A program made the position numbers and the translations under genes. A DNA stretch of 64,000 nucleotides, from NCBI GenBank assembly GCA_014803505.1, contig JAAVBM010000016.1, positions 1 to 64,000 on the forward strand, written 5' to 3'. Below are positions 8,113 through 16,942 of the stretch, piece after piece. This DNA comes from a bacterium. Lineage in GTDB: Bacteria; Cyanobacteriota; Vampirovibrionia; Gastranaerophilales; Gastranaerophilaceae. Positions within the stretch are counted from its first letter, which is position 1. Each line of letters starts with the position of its first letter. The notes beneath the pieces were generated by a model. It was not told where the DNA came from, did no database searches, and was given only the letters and a program-made list of their open reading frames with translations.

Positions 8113-8934
8113 TTACATTTCAGAAACATCAGGAAGATCAATTCTTTTCAATCGTTGTTCTATTCTTCTATACCACTTCAAGTGTTGTTTGAACAAAATC
8201 TTATAATCATCCATTTTACCTTGAGAAATATTTTTAAATTGATTATCACAAGTTTCAGTTAATTTAGCTTCCAAAAATTTAGTATAATCTTTTCTATCAA
8301 TATTAGCGTCAGTAAGTTCAATACGATTTCCAAAATCAACAATTACTTCTGGTCTGTTATCTCTCAAGAAGCAGTAATCTATTGAAACAGGTATTAAATT
8401 TATTTTTCCGTATTTTTTTACAGCATTTTGAGCAATATATGTCAAACCGGTTTGGAATATAAACGGACGGAAATGCGGCGGTCTGATAATCCCTTGAGGA
8501 AATATACATAAAATATTTCTTAAATCACTTAATAAATCAACAGAATACTGAAGAGCTTTCATAGCAGATTGAGCTGATTTTTTACATACAGAATAAGCAC
8601 CACCGCGTCTTAGCAATGGGAATCTGTTTAACTCTTCAACCATCAAACGAATTTCTTTATGACAAATTCTATGAGTAATATTATATAAAACAATACCATC
8701 CCACCAATTACAATGAGGAGCAAATAAAATTGTTGGATATTTAGAATCACGTTCCTGATAATTTTCTACACCAGTATATCTGAATGCATAAAATCTATTC
8801 TGTAGCATATTAAAGAAAAACAAACTTGCAATAGTCAACCAAAAACGATTTGTTTTTGCAGGTTTAAATTTTTCTTCTTTATTACGAAGCTTCGTTGGTG
8901 GTATATCCGAATATAATTTTTCCTCTGTAGCCAT
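8113..8934 (-). CDS. PlsC-like lysophospholipid acyltransferase family protein
   Basis: This 273-aa protein carries LPLAT family motifs. The catalytic HX4D box is in FAPHCNWWDGIVLY (~residue 90), and FPQGIIRPP stands for the FPEG box with Gln in place of Glu (~residue 152). A hydrophobic stretch (WLTIASLFFFNML, ~33-45) would bind the membrane. It probably transfers an acyl chain to a lysophospholipid or another lipid acceptor. Whether it is the true 1-acyl-glycerol-3-phosphate acyltransferase cannot be told. There is no Shine-Dalgarno: a TAATAT -10 ends exactly 6 nt before the ATG, so the mRNA may be leaderless. Confidence 0.82.
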   Translation of the reverse strand: MATEEKLYSDIPPTKLRNKEEKFKPAKTNRFWLTIASLFFFNMLQNRFYAFRYTGVENYQERDSKYPTILFAPHCNWWDGIVLYNITHRICHKEIRLMVEELNRFPLLRRGGAYSVCKKSAQSAMKALQYSVDLLSDLRNILCIFPQGIIRPPHFRPFIFQTGLTYIAQNAVKKYGKINLIPVSIDYCFLRDNRPEVIVDFGNRIELTDANIDRKDYTKFLEAKLTETCDNQFKNISQGKMDDYKILFKQHLKWYRRIEQRLKRIDLPDVSEM

Positions 8935-8940
8935 AAACCT

Positions 8941-8946
8941 ATATTA
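8941..8946 (-). promoter_or_regulatory. -10 box for a leaderless acyltransferase mRNA
   Basis: On the minus strand TAATAT is followed by six bases and then the ATG at 8934. The -35 is weak (TTTTAT, 17 nt upstream). The spacing puts +1 at the start codon. Confidence 0.4.
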
Positions 8947-9073
8947 CCCTAACTATAAAAAAAATAAAACCTTCGATTAAGAAAACTTAACCCTTTTATA
9001 ATAAGACCAGAACATTTAAAATGCAAGTTACACCAATGGACTAAATTTGCAACGTATTTTCCACGATAAAATA

Positions 9074-9102
9074 TTTACCCAAAAAATAAATTATGTTATA
9101 TT
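9074..9102 (+). promoter_or_regulatory. Promoter TTTACC-N17-TATATT of the NUDIX gene
   Basis: The -35 TTTACC (9074-9079) and -10 TATATT (9097-9102) have a 17-nt spacer. The -10 ends six bases before the ATG at 9109, so the predicted +1 is the A of the start codon. The same hexamers with the same spacer precede leuS. Confidence 0.6.
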
Positions 9103-9108
9103 TATCCT

Positions 9109-9651
9109 ATGGATTTTAAAGAAAAAACACTTAATTCTCAGGTTGTTTATGATGGTAAAGTTATCACAGTAATTCGTGATGATGTAGAAGTTGCAGATGG
9201 TCATAAGTCTTTTAGAGAAGTAATACTACATAGTGGTGGAGTTGTAATTGCAGCATTAAAAGATTCTGAAACAATTTTGCTGGTCAAGCAATACAGATAT
9301 CCGCTAAAAGAAACCGTTTTAGAACTTCCGGCAGGTAAACTTGAAATTGGCGAAGATCCAAACGAAGCTTGCAAACGTGAACTTGAAGAAGAAACCGGAT
9401 ATCAAGCAAGAAATTGGAAATCTCTCGGCTATATCAATACAACACCCGGTATTTGTACCGAAAAGCTTTATCTTTACCTTGCAACTGATTTGGAATTTGT
9501 AGGAGAACATCCTGACGAAGGAGAAATCATTAAGTGCTATGAATATAAATTATCAGATGTTTATAAAATGATTACTAATGGTATAATAAATGATGCAAAA
9601 ACCATTTGCACAATTGCACGTGCTTTTTGCGGAGGATTTACAAATGATTAA
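9109..9651 (+). CDS. NUDIX hydrolase, ADP-ribose pyrophosphatase type
   Basis: This 180-aa protein has a complete Nudix box, GX5EX7REUXEEXGU, at residues ~76-98 (GKLEIG, then REL, then EEETGY). The preceding LELPAG is typical of the ADP-ribose pyrophosphatase (NudF/MutT-like) branch. It likely splits ADP-ribose or related nucleoside diphosphate sugars to AMP and a sugar phosphate, with Mg2+ held by the box glutamates. It has no ribosome-binding site and a promoter that fires at the ATG. Its end overlaps the following HAD gene by 8 nt, so the two are co-translated. Confidence 0.9.
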   Translation: MDFKEKTLNSQVVYDGKVITVIRDDVEVADGHKSFREVILHSGGVVIAALKDSETILLVKQYRYPLKETVLELPAGKLEIGEDPNEACKRELEEETGYQARNWKSLGYINTTPGICTEKLYLYLATDLEFVGEHPDEGEIIKCYEYKLSDVYKMITNGIINDAKTICTIARAFCGGFTND

Positions 9652-10444
9652 AATGATTGCAACTGATATTGACGGAACAATATTAAAATGGGGATTGGAT
9701 TTCTCTCCTGCAATGAGAAAATGTGTCGAAAAGCTAAAAGAATCAAATGTAAAATTAGTTCTTGTTACAGGCAGAATGCACTGTGCAACAGTACCGATTG
9801 CAAAAGAATTAGGATTAGAAACACCAATCGTATCTTATCAGGGCGGATTGATTAAAGATTGCAATAATAATACACTTTATCAAAAAAATCTTTCACCAAA
9901 ATATGCAAAAGAAATCATTACTTGGGCTCGAAAAAATGATGTTCATATAAATTTGTATCTTGATGATAAACTTTATGTTGAAAAAGATAATGATATTGTA
10001 AAATCTTACACTGATGGAAAATTTATCGACTATACGGTTTGTAATTTCGACACATTAGAAATAGAAAATGTTAACAAAATTCTTGCCATAGATTTAACTG
10101 ACGCAGAACGAGTTACAAAATGGGTAGAAGAATTAAAACTTAAATATCCTGATTTATACATAGTAAAATCAACTCCATATTTTTGTGAAGTAGGGTGCTG
10201 TGATGCCAAAAAATCTCTTGGAGTAGAATTTTTATGTAACATGTGGGGGATAAAAAAAGAAGAAGTATTAACCATCGGTGACCAAAACAATGATATTGAT
10301 CTTGTTCAATGCGGAGGAATAGGAGTAGCTATGGGAAACGGTTCTCCTGAATTAAAAGAATGTGCCGATTTCATAACAGATACCGTAGACAATGACGGAT
10401 TCGTTAAAGCTATAGAAAAATTCGTTATTCAACCTCAAAAATAA
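9644..10444 (+). CDS. HAD-superfamily (Cof-type) phosphatase
   Basis: The track start at 9590 lies inside the NUDIX gene. The ATG at 9644 has GGAGG 8 nt upstream and begins at the conserved motif, giving 266 aa. HAD motifs are clear: motif I DIDGTIL (residues ~7-13), motif II LVTGR, a conserved Lys before the cap, and motif IV GDQNNDIDLV. The large cap between motifs II and III places it in the Cof/YidA subfamily, which dephosphorylates sugar phosphates, nucleotides or cofactors. Coupling to the NUDIX gene suggests a nucleotide clean-up pair; the exact substrate is unknown. Confidence 0.9.
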   Translation: MIKMIATDIDGTILKWGLDFSPAMRKCVEKLKESNVKLVLVTGRMHCATVPIAKELGLETPIVSYQGGLIKDCNNNTLYQKNLSPKYAKEIITWARKNDVHINLYLDDKLYVEKDNDIVKSYTDGKFIDYTVCNFDTLEIENVNKILAIDLTDAERVTKWVEELKLKYPDLYIVKSTPYFCEVGCCDAKKSLGVEFLCNMWGIKKEEVLTIGDQNNDIDLVQCGGIGVAMGNGSPELKECADFITDTVDNDGFVKAIEKFVIQPQK

Positions 10445-10448
10445 TAAC

Positions 10449-10784
10449 TTATGGACATTTAGGAGATTTCAACTCAGCGCCGCATTCTATACAGACTTTC
10501 GGCTTCATTCCGTTATGCTTAAACTCTTTACCGCAGCCGGAACATTTGTAAGTATTTTCTTTATTTTTACGAATAATAAACCAAATTACTCCAAAAGCTA
10601 AAACAATAGAAAAAACAAATACCTCAACAATACCTAAAAACACTAAACCGGAACTGATTAAAGAACCAACAGAATAATAATAAGGTAAATCATAATCATC
10701 ATACGATAATTCATAAACCTGATGTGGAACAGCTCGTCTTGTAGTCGAAACTACACCTGCAATAAGATTTTCATTCATTTCCAT
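10449..10784 (-). CDS. Small membrane protein with C-terminal zinc ribbon
   Basis: I place the start at 10784 (MEMNENLIAG, 111 aa) rather than the track start at 10844, because a TGGTATAAT extended -10 ends exactly 6 nt before this ATG. The protein has a Tyr/Asp-rich N-terminus (SYDDYDLPYYYSVG), a strong hydrophobic segment of about 35 residues (GLVFLGIVEVFVFSIVLAFG) and a cytosolic-type zinc ribbon CSGCG...CIECG near the end. The family is unknown. It converges on the HAD gene with a 4-nt gap. Confidence 0.7.
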   Translation of the reverse strand: MEMNENLIAGVVSTTRRAVPHQVYELSYDDYDLPYYYSVGSLISSGLVFLGIVEVFVFSIVLAFGVIWFIIRKNKENTYKCSGCGKEFKHNGMKPKVCIECGAELKSPKCP

Positions 10785-10790
10785 ATAATA

Positions 10791-10799
10791 ATTATACCA
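10791..10799 (-). promoter_or_regulatory. Extended -10 (TGGTATAAT) of the zinc-ribbon gene
   Basis: The minus-strand TGG-TATAAT is followed by six bases and the ATG at 10784. No -35 is needed for an extended -10 promoter. The predicted transcript starts at or next to the start codon. Confidence 0.5.
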
Positions 10800-10843
10800 C
10801 ATTGCCTGAAAGTATGGTACAATATAGGAAAGGAAAATTAACA

Positions 10844-11323
10844 ATGTATAGAATCGGAACAGGATATGATATTCATAAACTAATTGAAGGCAGAGATTTA
10901 ATTATCGGCGGTATAAAAATTACGCACGAAAAAGGATTACTCGGACATTCAGATGCAGATGTACTTATACATGCCATAATAGACGCAATGCTCGGTGCCC
11001 TTGCACTTGATGATATAGGAACACTTTTCCCTGATACCGATCCAAAATATAAAGATATTGACAGTACAATTCTTCTCAAACACGTTTATAATCTTGTAAA
11101 AGAACAAGGATACAGAATTGTTAATATTGACAGTAATATTATTGCGCAAGCTCCAAAAATGATGCCTTATATTCCTAAAATGAAAGATTTGCTATGCAAA
11201 ATTCTTGAAATAGCCCCCGAAAATATCTCTGTTAAAGCTAAAACAAAAGAAAAACTTGATGCGGTAGGTCAAAAACTTGCTATTGAATCAAATGCTGTTA
11301 TCTTACTTTGTAAGAATAAATAA
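10844..11323 (+). CDS. ispF: 2-C-methyl-D-erythritol 2,4-cyclodiphosphate synthase
   Basis: The start at 10844 is chosen over the track start at 10802 because AAAGGAAAA precedes it and the protein begins with the family N-terminus YRIGTGYDIH. This 159-aa MEP-pathway enzyme converts CDP-ME-2-phosphate to MEcPP. The Zn ligands are Asp9 and His11 (GYDIH) and His43 (LIHAIIDAMLGA). The substrate loop is LFPDTDPKYK, and AKTKEKL is the C-terminal signature. It is a trimer in known homologues. ispD is about 10 kb away on the other strand. Confidence 0.95.
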   Translation: MYRIGTGYDIHKLIEGRDLIIGGIKITHEKGLLGHSDADVLIHAIIDAMLGALALDDIGTLFPDTDPKYKDIDSTILLKHVYNLVKEQGYRIVNIDSNIIAQAPKMMPYIPKMKDLLCKILEIAPENISVKAKTKEKLDAVGQKLAIESNAVILLCKNK

Positions 11324-11331
11324 CTTAATGC

Positions 11332-11360
11332 TTTACCCCTTTAACCCTTTGTGATATATT
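11332..11360 (+). promoter_or_regulatory. Promoter TTTACC-N17-TATATT of leuS
   Basis: TTTACC (11332-11337), a 17-nt spacer and TATATT (11355-11360) predict +1 near 11367. That leaves a short leader of about 25 nt with a GGAG. Confidence 0.6.
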
Positions 11361-11391
11361 TTTCTTGAGGATAAATGGAGTAAAAACAAAT

Positions 11392-13890
11392 ATGAAAGAA
11401 AGTTATTTTCCACAAGAAATAGAAAAAAAATGGCAAGGTGTTTGGGAAGAAACTAAAGCATTTAAAACAGTAAATGAATCAGATAAACCTAAGTACTATG
11501 CATTATCAATGTTTCCATACCCATCAGGTAAACTTCACATGGGTCACGTAAGAAACTATACAATTACTGACGTAATTGCAAGATTCAAAAAAGCAAACGG
11601 ATTTAATGTATTACATCCGATAGGTTGGGACAGTTTCGGACTTCCTGCAGAAAACGCAGCAATGAAACATAACGCTGATCCTGAAACTTGGACAGATGAA
11701 AATATTGCATATATGACAAAACAATTAAAAATGCTTGGATTGTCATACGATTGGGACAGAGAAGTAACAACCTGCAAACCTGATTACTATAAATGGACAC
11801 AATGGTTATTCTTACAACTTTATAAAAAAGGTTTAGTATACAAAAAAGAAGCTGCCGTAAACTGGTGCGAAGATTGCGGAACAGTTCTTGCAAATGAACA
11901 AGTAATCGACGGTAAATGCTGGAGATGTGACAGCGTTGTTGAGAAAAAATACCTATCTCAATGGTTTATCAAAATTACAGAATACGCTGACGTATTACTT
12001 CAAGATTTGGATAAACTTCCTGGATGGGGAGACAATGTTAAAACTATGCAAGCTAACTGGATTGGTAAATCTAAAGGTGCAATTTTTAAATTCCCTGTAG
12101 TTGACGCTCCAAATGGTGAAGAAATTGAAGTTCCTGTTTATACAACAAGACCTGATACAGTATTTGGTATTACATACCTTGTTGTAGCACCTGAATACAA
12201 AGACATTGAAAAATTAACAACAGCAGAAAATAAAGACGCTGTTGAAGAATATAGAGCAAATGCTCGTAAAATGACTGAAATCGAAAGACTTTCAACAGAT
12301 CGTAAAAAAACAGGGGTGCCTTTAGGTACTCACTGTCGCAACCCATTCAACGGAGAAATTTTCCCGCTTTGGACTGCAGATTACGCTTTAGTTGAATACG
12401 GAACAGGTGCAGTTATGGCTGTTCCAACACACGATGACAGAGATTTTGCTTTTGCAAAAGAATACAATATGCCAATGAAAGTTGTAATTCAAAATCCTGA
12501 AAATCCAAGTGATTGCAAAGATGCAGCTTATACAGAACCAGGTATTCTTGTAAATTCCGGTGAATTCGACGGAATGGAAAATAACAAAGCAAAAAGTGCA
12601 ATTACAAAATGGGCTGTTGATAAAGGTTTTGGAGAATTCAAAACTCAATACAGACTTCGTGATTGGTTAATTTCTCGTCAAAGATACTGGGGAGCCCCAA
12701 TTCCTGTTGTTTATTGTGACAAATGCGGTATTCAACCGGTTCCGGAAGAACAACTTCCTGTATTACTTCCAAAAGATGTAGATTTCTCTGTTGCAGGTAA
12801 ATCTCCAATAACAACATCAAAAACATTTAAAGATACTGTTTGTCCTGTTTGTGGCGGACATGCAGTTAGAGAAACAGATACAATGGATACATTTATGTGT
12901 TCAAGCTGGTATTACTTACGTTATGCCGATGCTAAGAATTCAAATGAATGCTTCAACCGTGATATAGTAAATCACTGGTTACCTGTTGACCAATATGTCG
13001 GCGGTATTGAACACGCAATTCTTCACTTATTGTATTCAAGATTTTTTACAAAAGCACTCCGTGATTGCGGATTGCTAGATTTTGATGAACCGTTCAAAAA
13101 CCTACTAACTCAAGGTATGGTATTAAAAGATGGCTCAAAAATGTCAAAATCTAAAGGCAACACTGTTGACCCTGATGAAATCTTTGAAAACTACGGTGCA
13201 GATACCGCTAGATTATTTATCTTGTCTGATTCACCTCCGGCAAGAGATTTCGATTGGTCAGATGCAGGTGTAGAAGGTTGTTACAAATTCCTAAACAGAG
13301 TTTGGAGACTTATTTCTACAAATCAAAACAATATTACTCTTGATTACAAATTGAACTTCCCACTTGAAAAATCAAATGATGATTTAGTAAGAACCGTTCA
13401 TATTGCAATCAAAGGAATTACTAACGATATTGCAAATGACTTCCAATTCAACACAGTAATTTCAAAATACAGAGAACTTACTAACGCAATCTATGATTGG
13501 CAAGGAGCAAAATGTAAGAATGATTCTGAACTTAATGAAGAAGATAAGAATGTCTTAAGTTTTGCAATTGTTTCATTGATGAAACTTATGTCACCTGTTG
13601 CAGTTCACTTAACAGAAGAAGCTTGGCAGGAACTTGGTGGAAAAGGTTCAATCCATGAACAATCTTGGTGCGAATGGGATGAAAATCTCGCAAAATCAAG
13701 CTCAATTACTTTAGTTGTTCAAGTTAACGGTAAAGTAAAAGACAAAATTGAAGTAGATGAAAGTCTTGATCAAGAAGAAATGAAAAATGTTGCTTTAAAC
13801 AGTGAAAAAATTAAAGCACAAATTGATGGAAAAACGATTGTAAAAACCATTGTTGTTCCGAAAAAATTAGTTAACATAGTTGTTAAATAA
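11392..13890 (+). CDS. leuS: Leucyl-tRNA synthetase
   Basis: The enzyme is 832 aa from the ATG at 11392. The track start is a TTG nine codons upstream, and GGAG favours 11392. It is a class Ia synthetase with HIGH-type SGKLHMGHVRN (~residue 40), the CP1 editing insertion including TTRPDTVFG and GTGAVMAVPTHDDRDFAF, the Cys zinc knuckles CEDCG/CWRC and CDKCG/CPVCGG, and KMSKS in DGSKMSKSKGN. It charges tRNA-Leu and proofreads non-cognate amino acids. It has its own promoter and terminator. Confidence 0.97.
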   Translation: MKESYFPQEIEKKWQGVWEETKAFKTVNESDKPKYYALSMFPYPSGKLHMGHVRNYTITDVIARFKKANGFNVLHPIGWDSFGLPAENAAMKHNADPETWTDENIAYMTKQLKMLGLSYDWDREVTTCKPDYYKWTQWLFLQLYKKGLVYKKEAAVNWCEDCGTVLANEQVIDGKCWRCDSVVEKKYLSQWFIKITEYADVLLQDLDKLPGWGDNVKTMQANWIGKSKGAIFKFPVVDAPNGEEIEVPVYTTRPDTVFGITYLVVAPEYKDIEKLTTAENKDAVEEYRANARKMTEIERLSTDRKKTGVPLGTHCRNPFNGEIFPLWTADYALVEYGTGAVMAVPTHDDRDFAFAKEYNMPMKVVIQNPENPSDCKDAAYTEPGILVNSGEFDGMENNKAKSAITKWAVDKGFGEFKTQYRLRDWLISRQRYWGAPIPVVYCDKCGIQPVPEEQLPVLLPKDVDFSVAGKSPITTSKTFKDTVCPVCGGHAVRETDTMDTFMCSSWYYLRYADAKNSNECFNRDIVNHWLPVDQYVGGIEHAILHLLYSRFFTKALRDCGLLDFDEPFKNLLTQGMVLKDGSKMSKSKGNTVDPDEIFENYGADTARLFILSDSPPARDFDWSDAGVEGCYKFLNRVWRLISTNQNNITLDYKLNFPLEKSNDDLVRTVHIAIKGITNDIANDFQFNTVISKYRELTNAIYDWQGAKCKNDSELNEEDKNVLSFAIVSLMKLMSPVAVHLTEEAWQELGGKGSIHEQSWCEWDENLAKSSSITLVVQVNGKVKDKIEVDESLDQEEMKNVALNSEKIKAQIDGKTIVKTIVVPKKLVNIVVK

Positions 13891-13897
13891 TATAAAT

Positions 13898-13926
13898 AAA
13901 CGGGTTGAAAAATTTTCAACCCGTTT
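13898..13926. terminator. Bidirectional terminator between leuS and the convergent gene
   Basis: AAACGGGTTGAAAA pairs with its complement and a T-rich tail follows on the + strand. The hairpin overlaps the stop codon of the minus-strand gene at 13925. Confidence 0.85.
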
Positions 13927-14512
13927 ATTTTTTTCGACCAAATAAATTATTAAACAATCGTTGTAATTTACTTTCCTCAAATTGAATTGGCGGATAATAC
14001 ATATCAATTGTCGGAAAATCTTTATAAGTAGCATCCTTACCTTTACGAATAAATTTATCTAACTTTGAATTTATATCAGGATTCATAGTATTCATTCCCT
14101 GCTTACGATAAAATATATGCGGAACTCTATTAGGTAAAAAACCTACATCAGATGACAAATGAAAGAATCCATTACATCCTATAGCTTTGCTATAACGTTT
14201 AGCGAATCGCAATAAATCTGCTCCGAAACCATTTCCTGAACAATTACTTTTTATAAACCATATATATAATGATGGAACATTTTTCTTACCATCACGTTCA
14301 ATGTAATCTTTGAAACAAGTCATCTCAGCATGTTTATATAAATCATCTTTAAGTGAAAACATAACAAATTTATCAACAGATAAACCGGACACATCTATTT
14401 GTTTATGATAAATAAGTCTGTCCGACACAGGAATTTTTCTTAAATAACTTGTTATGAGAGGAAAAGTTTTCAATCCTGAAGGAGTCATCATATTTGCATA
14501 AAATAAAAACAT
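13925..14512 (-). CDS. GNAT-like acetyltransferase family protein, weak match
   Basis: This 195-aa protein has features of a GNAT fold. An acetyl-CoA loop-like CSGNGFGADLLRFAKRY (~residues 92-108) is followed by a beta strand with GCNGFFHLSSD. A late FYRKQGM resembles the FYxKxGF strand of GNAT proteins. The C-terminal 50 residues are Lys/Tyr-rich and extra. No substrate can be named. No Shine-Dalgarno is visible, and internal Met8/Met9 are alternative starts. It ends inside the leuS terminator hairpin. Confidence 0.6.
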   Translation of the reverse strand: MFLFYANMMTPSGLKTFPLITSYLRKIPVSDRLIYHKQIDVSGLSVDKFVMFSLKDDLYKHAEMTCFKDYIERDGKKNVPSLYIWFIKSNCSGNGFGADLLRFAKRYSKAIGCNGFFHLSSDVGFLPNRVPHIFYRKQGMNTMNPDINSKLDKFIRKGKDATYKDFPTIDMYYPPIQFEESKLQRLFNNLFGRKK

Positions 14513-14640
14513 AAAATTAATTGCCCAAATATTAACAGCTGTAAAATTTGTAAAAAAATGATAATATTCAGTCCCAATCTGAATTTTAGTATATAATTAT
14601 TAGAAGAAGTAGAGATTATAAATAGTTAGGGAATAAAATT

Positions 14641-16050
14641 TTGAAAAAGAAATATCATTTTATAGCAATAGGCGGCGTCGGAATGAGCGGACTTGCAAAA
14701 TACTTATTACAAAAAGGTTTTGAAGTTTCAGGCTCAGATATTAACGACAGTAAATATGTTCAAAATGTAAAAAAATTAGGAGCAAAAGTTTTCATAGGAC
14801 ACGATGAAAGCAATGTTCCGGATGATTGCATTATAGTTGCAAGTACAGCAATTCGTGAGAGCAATCCTGAAATCCAAAAAGCAAAAAGATTAGGACTACC
14901 AATCTACCATCGTTCTGACTTGCTAGCAGAAATTTCAAAAAATGAAGAATACTTTATTGGCTATTCAGGAACACATGGTAAAACAACTACAAGCGGTCTT
15001 TGTTCTTATGTAATGGAAAAAGCAGGACTAAAACCATCATACATTGTAGGTGGCATTATTCCTGAAATCAATGCTAATGCTAATGCAGCATTAGACAAAA
15101 TCTTCATTGCCGAACTTGATGAAAGTGATGGAACTATTGTTAAATATTCTGCAAACCTTGTTGTTGTAAATAACTTAGAACCAGATCATTTAGATTTCTA
15201 CAAGAATGGTTTAGATTCTATTTTGGAAACTTTTGAAACATTTTTATCAAATATAAGAGAAAATGGAATTATTCTTGCAAATACCGATAATGAAGGTGTA
15301 AAAAGACTTGTAAAATATTATACAGAACACAAACTTGCTCATAATGCAAAATTTATGACTTATTCAATCGGCGGAAATACTGACTATTGTGCAAAAAATA
15401 TCACTTACGCCGAAGATTACACAATTTTTGATATCCTATATAAAGGCGAATTACAAACAACATTAAAAATTTGTTTAAAAGGCGTTCACAATGTTTATAA
15501 CTCACTTGCCGTATGGGCTTCATTACATATCGCAGGAATTGATATGGAATTAGTTAATGAACATTTCGCAACTTTCAGCGGAATGGGAAGACGTTTCCAA
15601 AAAGTAGGTGAATTTGACGGAATTTCAATTTACGATGACTATGCACACCATCCGACAGAAATCAAAGCGACATTATCATCTTCCAAATCATTCAAAAACA
15701 GAAATGTAATCGCAGTATTCCAACCACACAGATATACAAGATTACAAAATCTTTGGAATGAATTTATGGGAGCATTTTCTGATGTTGACAGAGTTGTGGT
15801 AACAGATGTTTATGCAGCGTCAGAAGATCCTATAGAAGGTGTTAATTCAGAAGCTTTCACAAGCGAACTAAAAGAAAAAATTGACGCTCCTTGTGAAAAC
15901 ATTTCAGGAGATATTAAAGAAGTTGCAAAAAAATTGTTCCCAACCCTAAAATCCGGAGATATTGTTATAGGTTTAGGTGCCGGAACTATTACAAATCTTG
16001 GCAAAGAATTATTAGCACTAAATGAGGAGAGAATCAAAGTTGGCAATTAA
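14641..16050 (+). CDS. murC: UDP-N-acetylmuramate--L-alanine ligase
   Basis: This 469-aa Mur ligase adds L-Ala to UDP-MurNAc in the cytoplasm. The N-terminal UDP-binding GGVGMSGLAKYLL, the P-loop SGTHGKTTTSG (~residue 113), the central ELDESDGT and the C-terminal IYDDYAHHPTEI and FQPHRYTR are all typical. The start is TTG, preceded by TAGGGA. A TATAAT at 14592-14597 is the probable -10. It is first in the murC-murB-ddl-ftsQ run, whose 3' and 5' ends overlap. Confidence 0.97.
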   Translation: MKKKYHFIAIGGVGMSGLAKYLLQKGFEVSGSDINDSKYVQNVKKLGAKVFIGHDESNVPDDCIIVASTAIRESNPEIQKAKRLGLPIYHRSDLLAEISKNEEYFIGYSGTHGKTTTSGLCSYVMEKAGLKPSYIVGGIIPEINANANAALDKIFIAELDESDGTIVKYSANLVVVNNLEPDHLDFYKNGLDSILETFETFLSNIRENGIILANTDNEGVKRLVKYYTEHKLAHNAKFMTYSIGGNTDYCAKNITYAEDYTIFDILYKGELQTTLKICLKGVHNVYNSLAVWASLHIAGIDMELVNEHFATFSGMGRRFQKVGEFDGISIYDDYAHHPTEIKATLSSSKSFKNRNVIAVFQPHRYTRLQNLWNEFMGAFSDVDRVVVTDVYAASEDPIEGVNSEAFTSELKEKIDAPCENISGDIKEVAKKLFPTLKSGDIVIGLGAGTITNLGKELLALNEERIKVGN

Positions 16051-16942
16051 TTCTGAAAAAAACTTTGATATAAAAATTCATACAACTTTTAAAATCGGCG
16101 GTAAAATTTCCGAAGTATTTTTTCCTGAAAACATCAACGAATTTGTAAAAATCTTAAATGAAAACAGTGATATTCGAGTTTTTGGAAATCTTTCAAATAC
16201 TTTGATTTCAAGCAATGGATATGAAGGAAAAATTATTTTAACCACCAAAATGGATTCAGTGACAATTGAAGGAAACAGAGTTATTGCTGATTGCGGAGTC
16301 AAGGGTCCAAAATTATCACAACTGGCTTGCAGCAATGGTTTATCCGGATTAGAATTTATGATTGGATTTCCCGGTTCTGTTGGCGGCGAAGTCTATATGA
16401 ATGCTTCGGCAAACTCTCAAGCAATAAGTGATAAACTAACAAGTGTTACTTGTTATTCCAAACAACTTGGACTTGTTAAATACTCAAAAGATGAAATGAA
16501 TTTCGGATATAGATCTTCAAGATGTCAAAACGAAGATTTAATTGTTTTACAAGCAGAATTTGAACTTGATGAAAAAAATCCAATTGAAATTCAAGCAAGA
16601 ATGAATGAAAATTTGAAATTCAGACAAGCACATCAACCATCTTTGTCACTTCCAAACTGCGGAAGCATATTCAAAAATCCAGAAGGAGATTCTGCAGGAC
16701 GATTACTGGATTCTATAGGAGCCAAACAAATGTCCCACGGAAATGCAAAGGTTTGGGAAAATCATGCTAACTTTATAGTTAACAACAAAAATGCAACCTC
16801 CTCAGATGTTCTGAATTTGATGCTGGAAATGCATACAAAAGTAAAAGAAAATTATAATATAGAATTAAAACCTGAAATCATATTTTTAGGCGGAAATAAT
16901 AAAAAGGAAAATGAAATATGGCAAATATTGAATCAAAAATAG
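16022..16942 (+). CDS. murB: UDP-N-acetylenolpyruvoylglucosamine reductase
   Basis: This 306-aa FAD enzyme reduces UDP-GlcNAc-enolpyruvate to UDP-MurNAc. The FAD-binding region has TTFKIGG (~20), the FAD-PCMH-like GSVGGEVYMNASAN, the Tyr/Arg GYRSSRC, the catalytic Ser in NCGSIFKNP and the late Glu in ELKPEIIFLG. Two starts are possible. The ATG at 16022 lacks a ribosome-binding site. The in-frame TTG at 16040 has AGGAG 10 nt upstream, and murC in the same operon uses TTG. The gene overlaps the end of murC. Confidence 0.95.
   Translation: MRRESKLAINSEKNFDIKIHTTFKIGGKISEVFFPENINEFVKILNENSDIRVFGNLSNTLISSNGYEGKIILTTKMDSVTIEGNRVIADCGVKGPKLSQLACSNGLSGLEFMIGFPGSVGGEVYMNASANSQAISDKLTSVTCYSKQLGLVKYSKDEMNFGYRSSRCQNEDLIVLQAEFELDEKNPIEIQARMNENLKFRQAHQPSLSLPNCGSIFKNPEGDSAGRLLDSIGAKQMSHGNAKVWENHANFIVNNKNATSSDVLNLMLEMHTKVKENYNIELKPEIIFLGGNNKKENEIWQILNQK

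Noticed and set aside
9590-9643. Upstream start of the HAD phosphatase given by the ORF track
   Set aside because: The 18 extra residues are the NUDIX coding region read in another frame; the ATG at 9644 has GGAGG and starts at the conserved motif.
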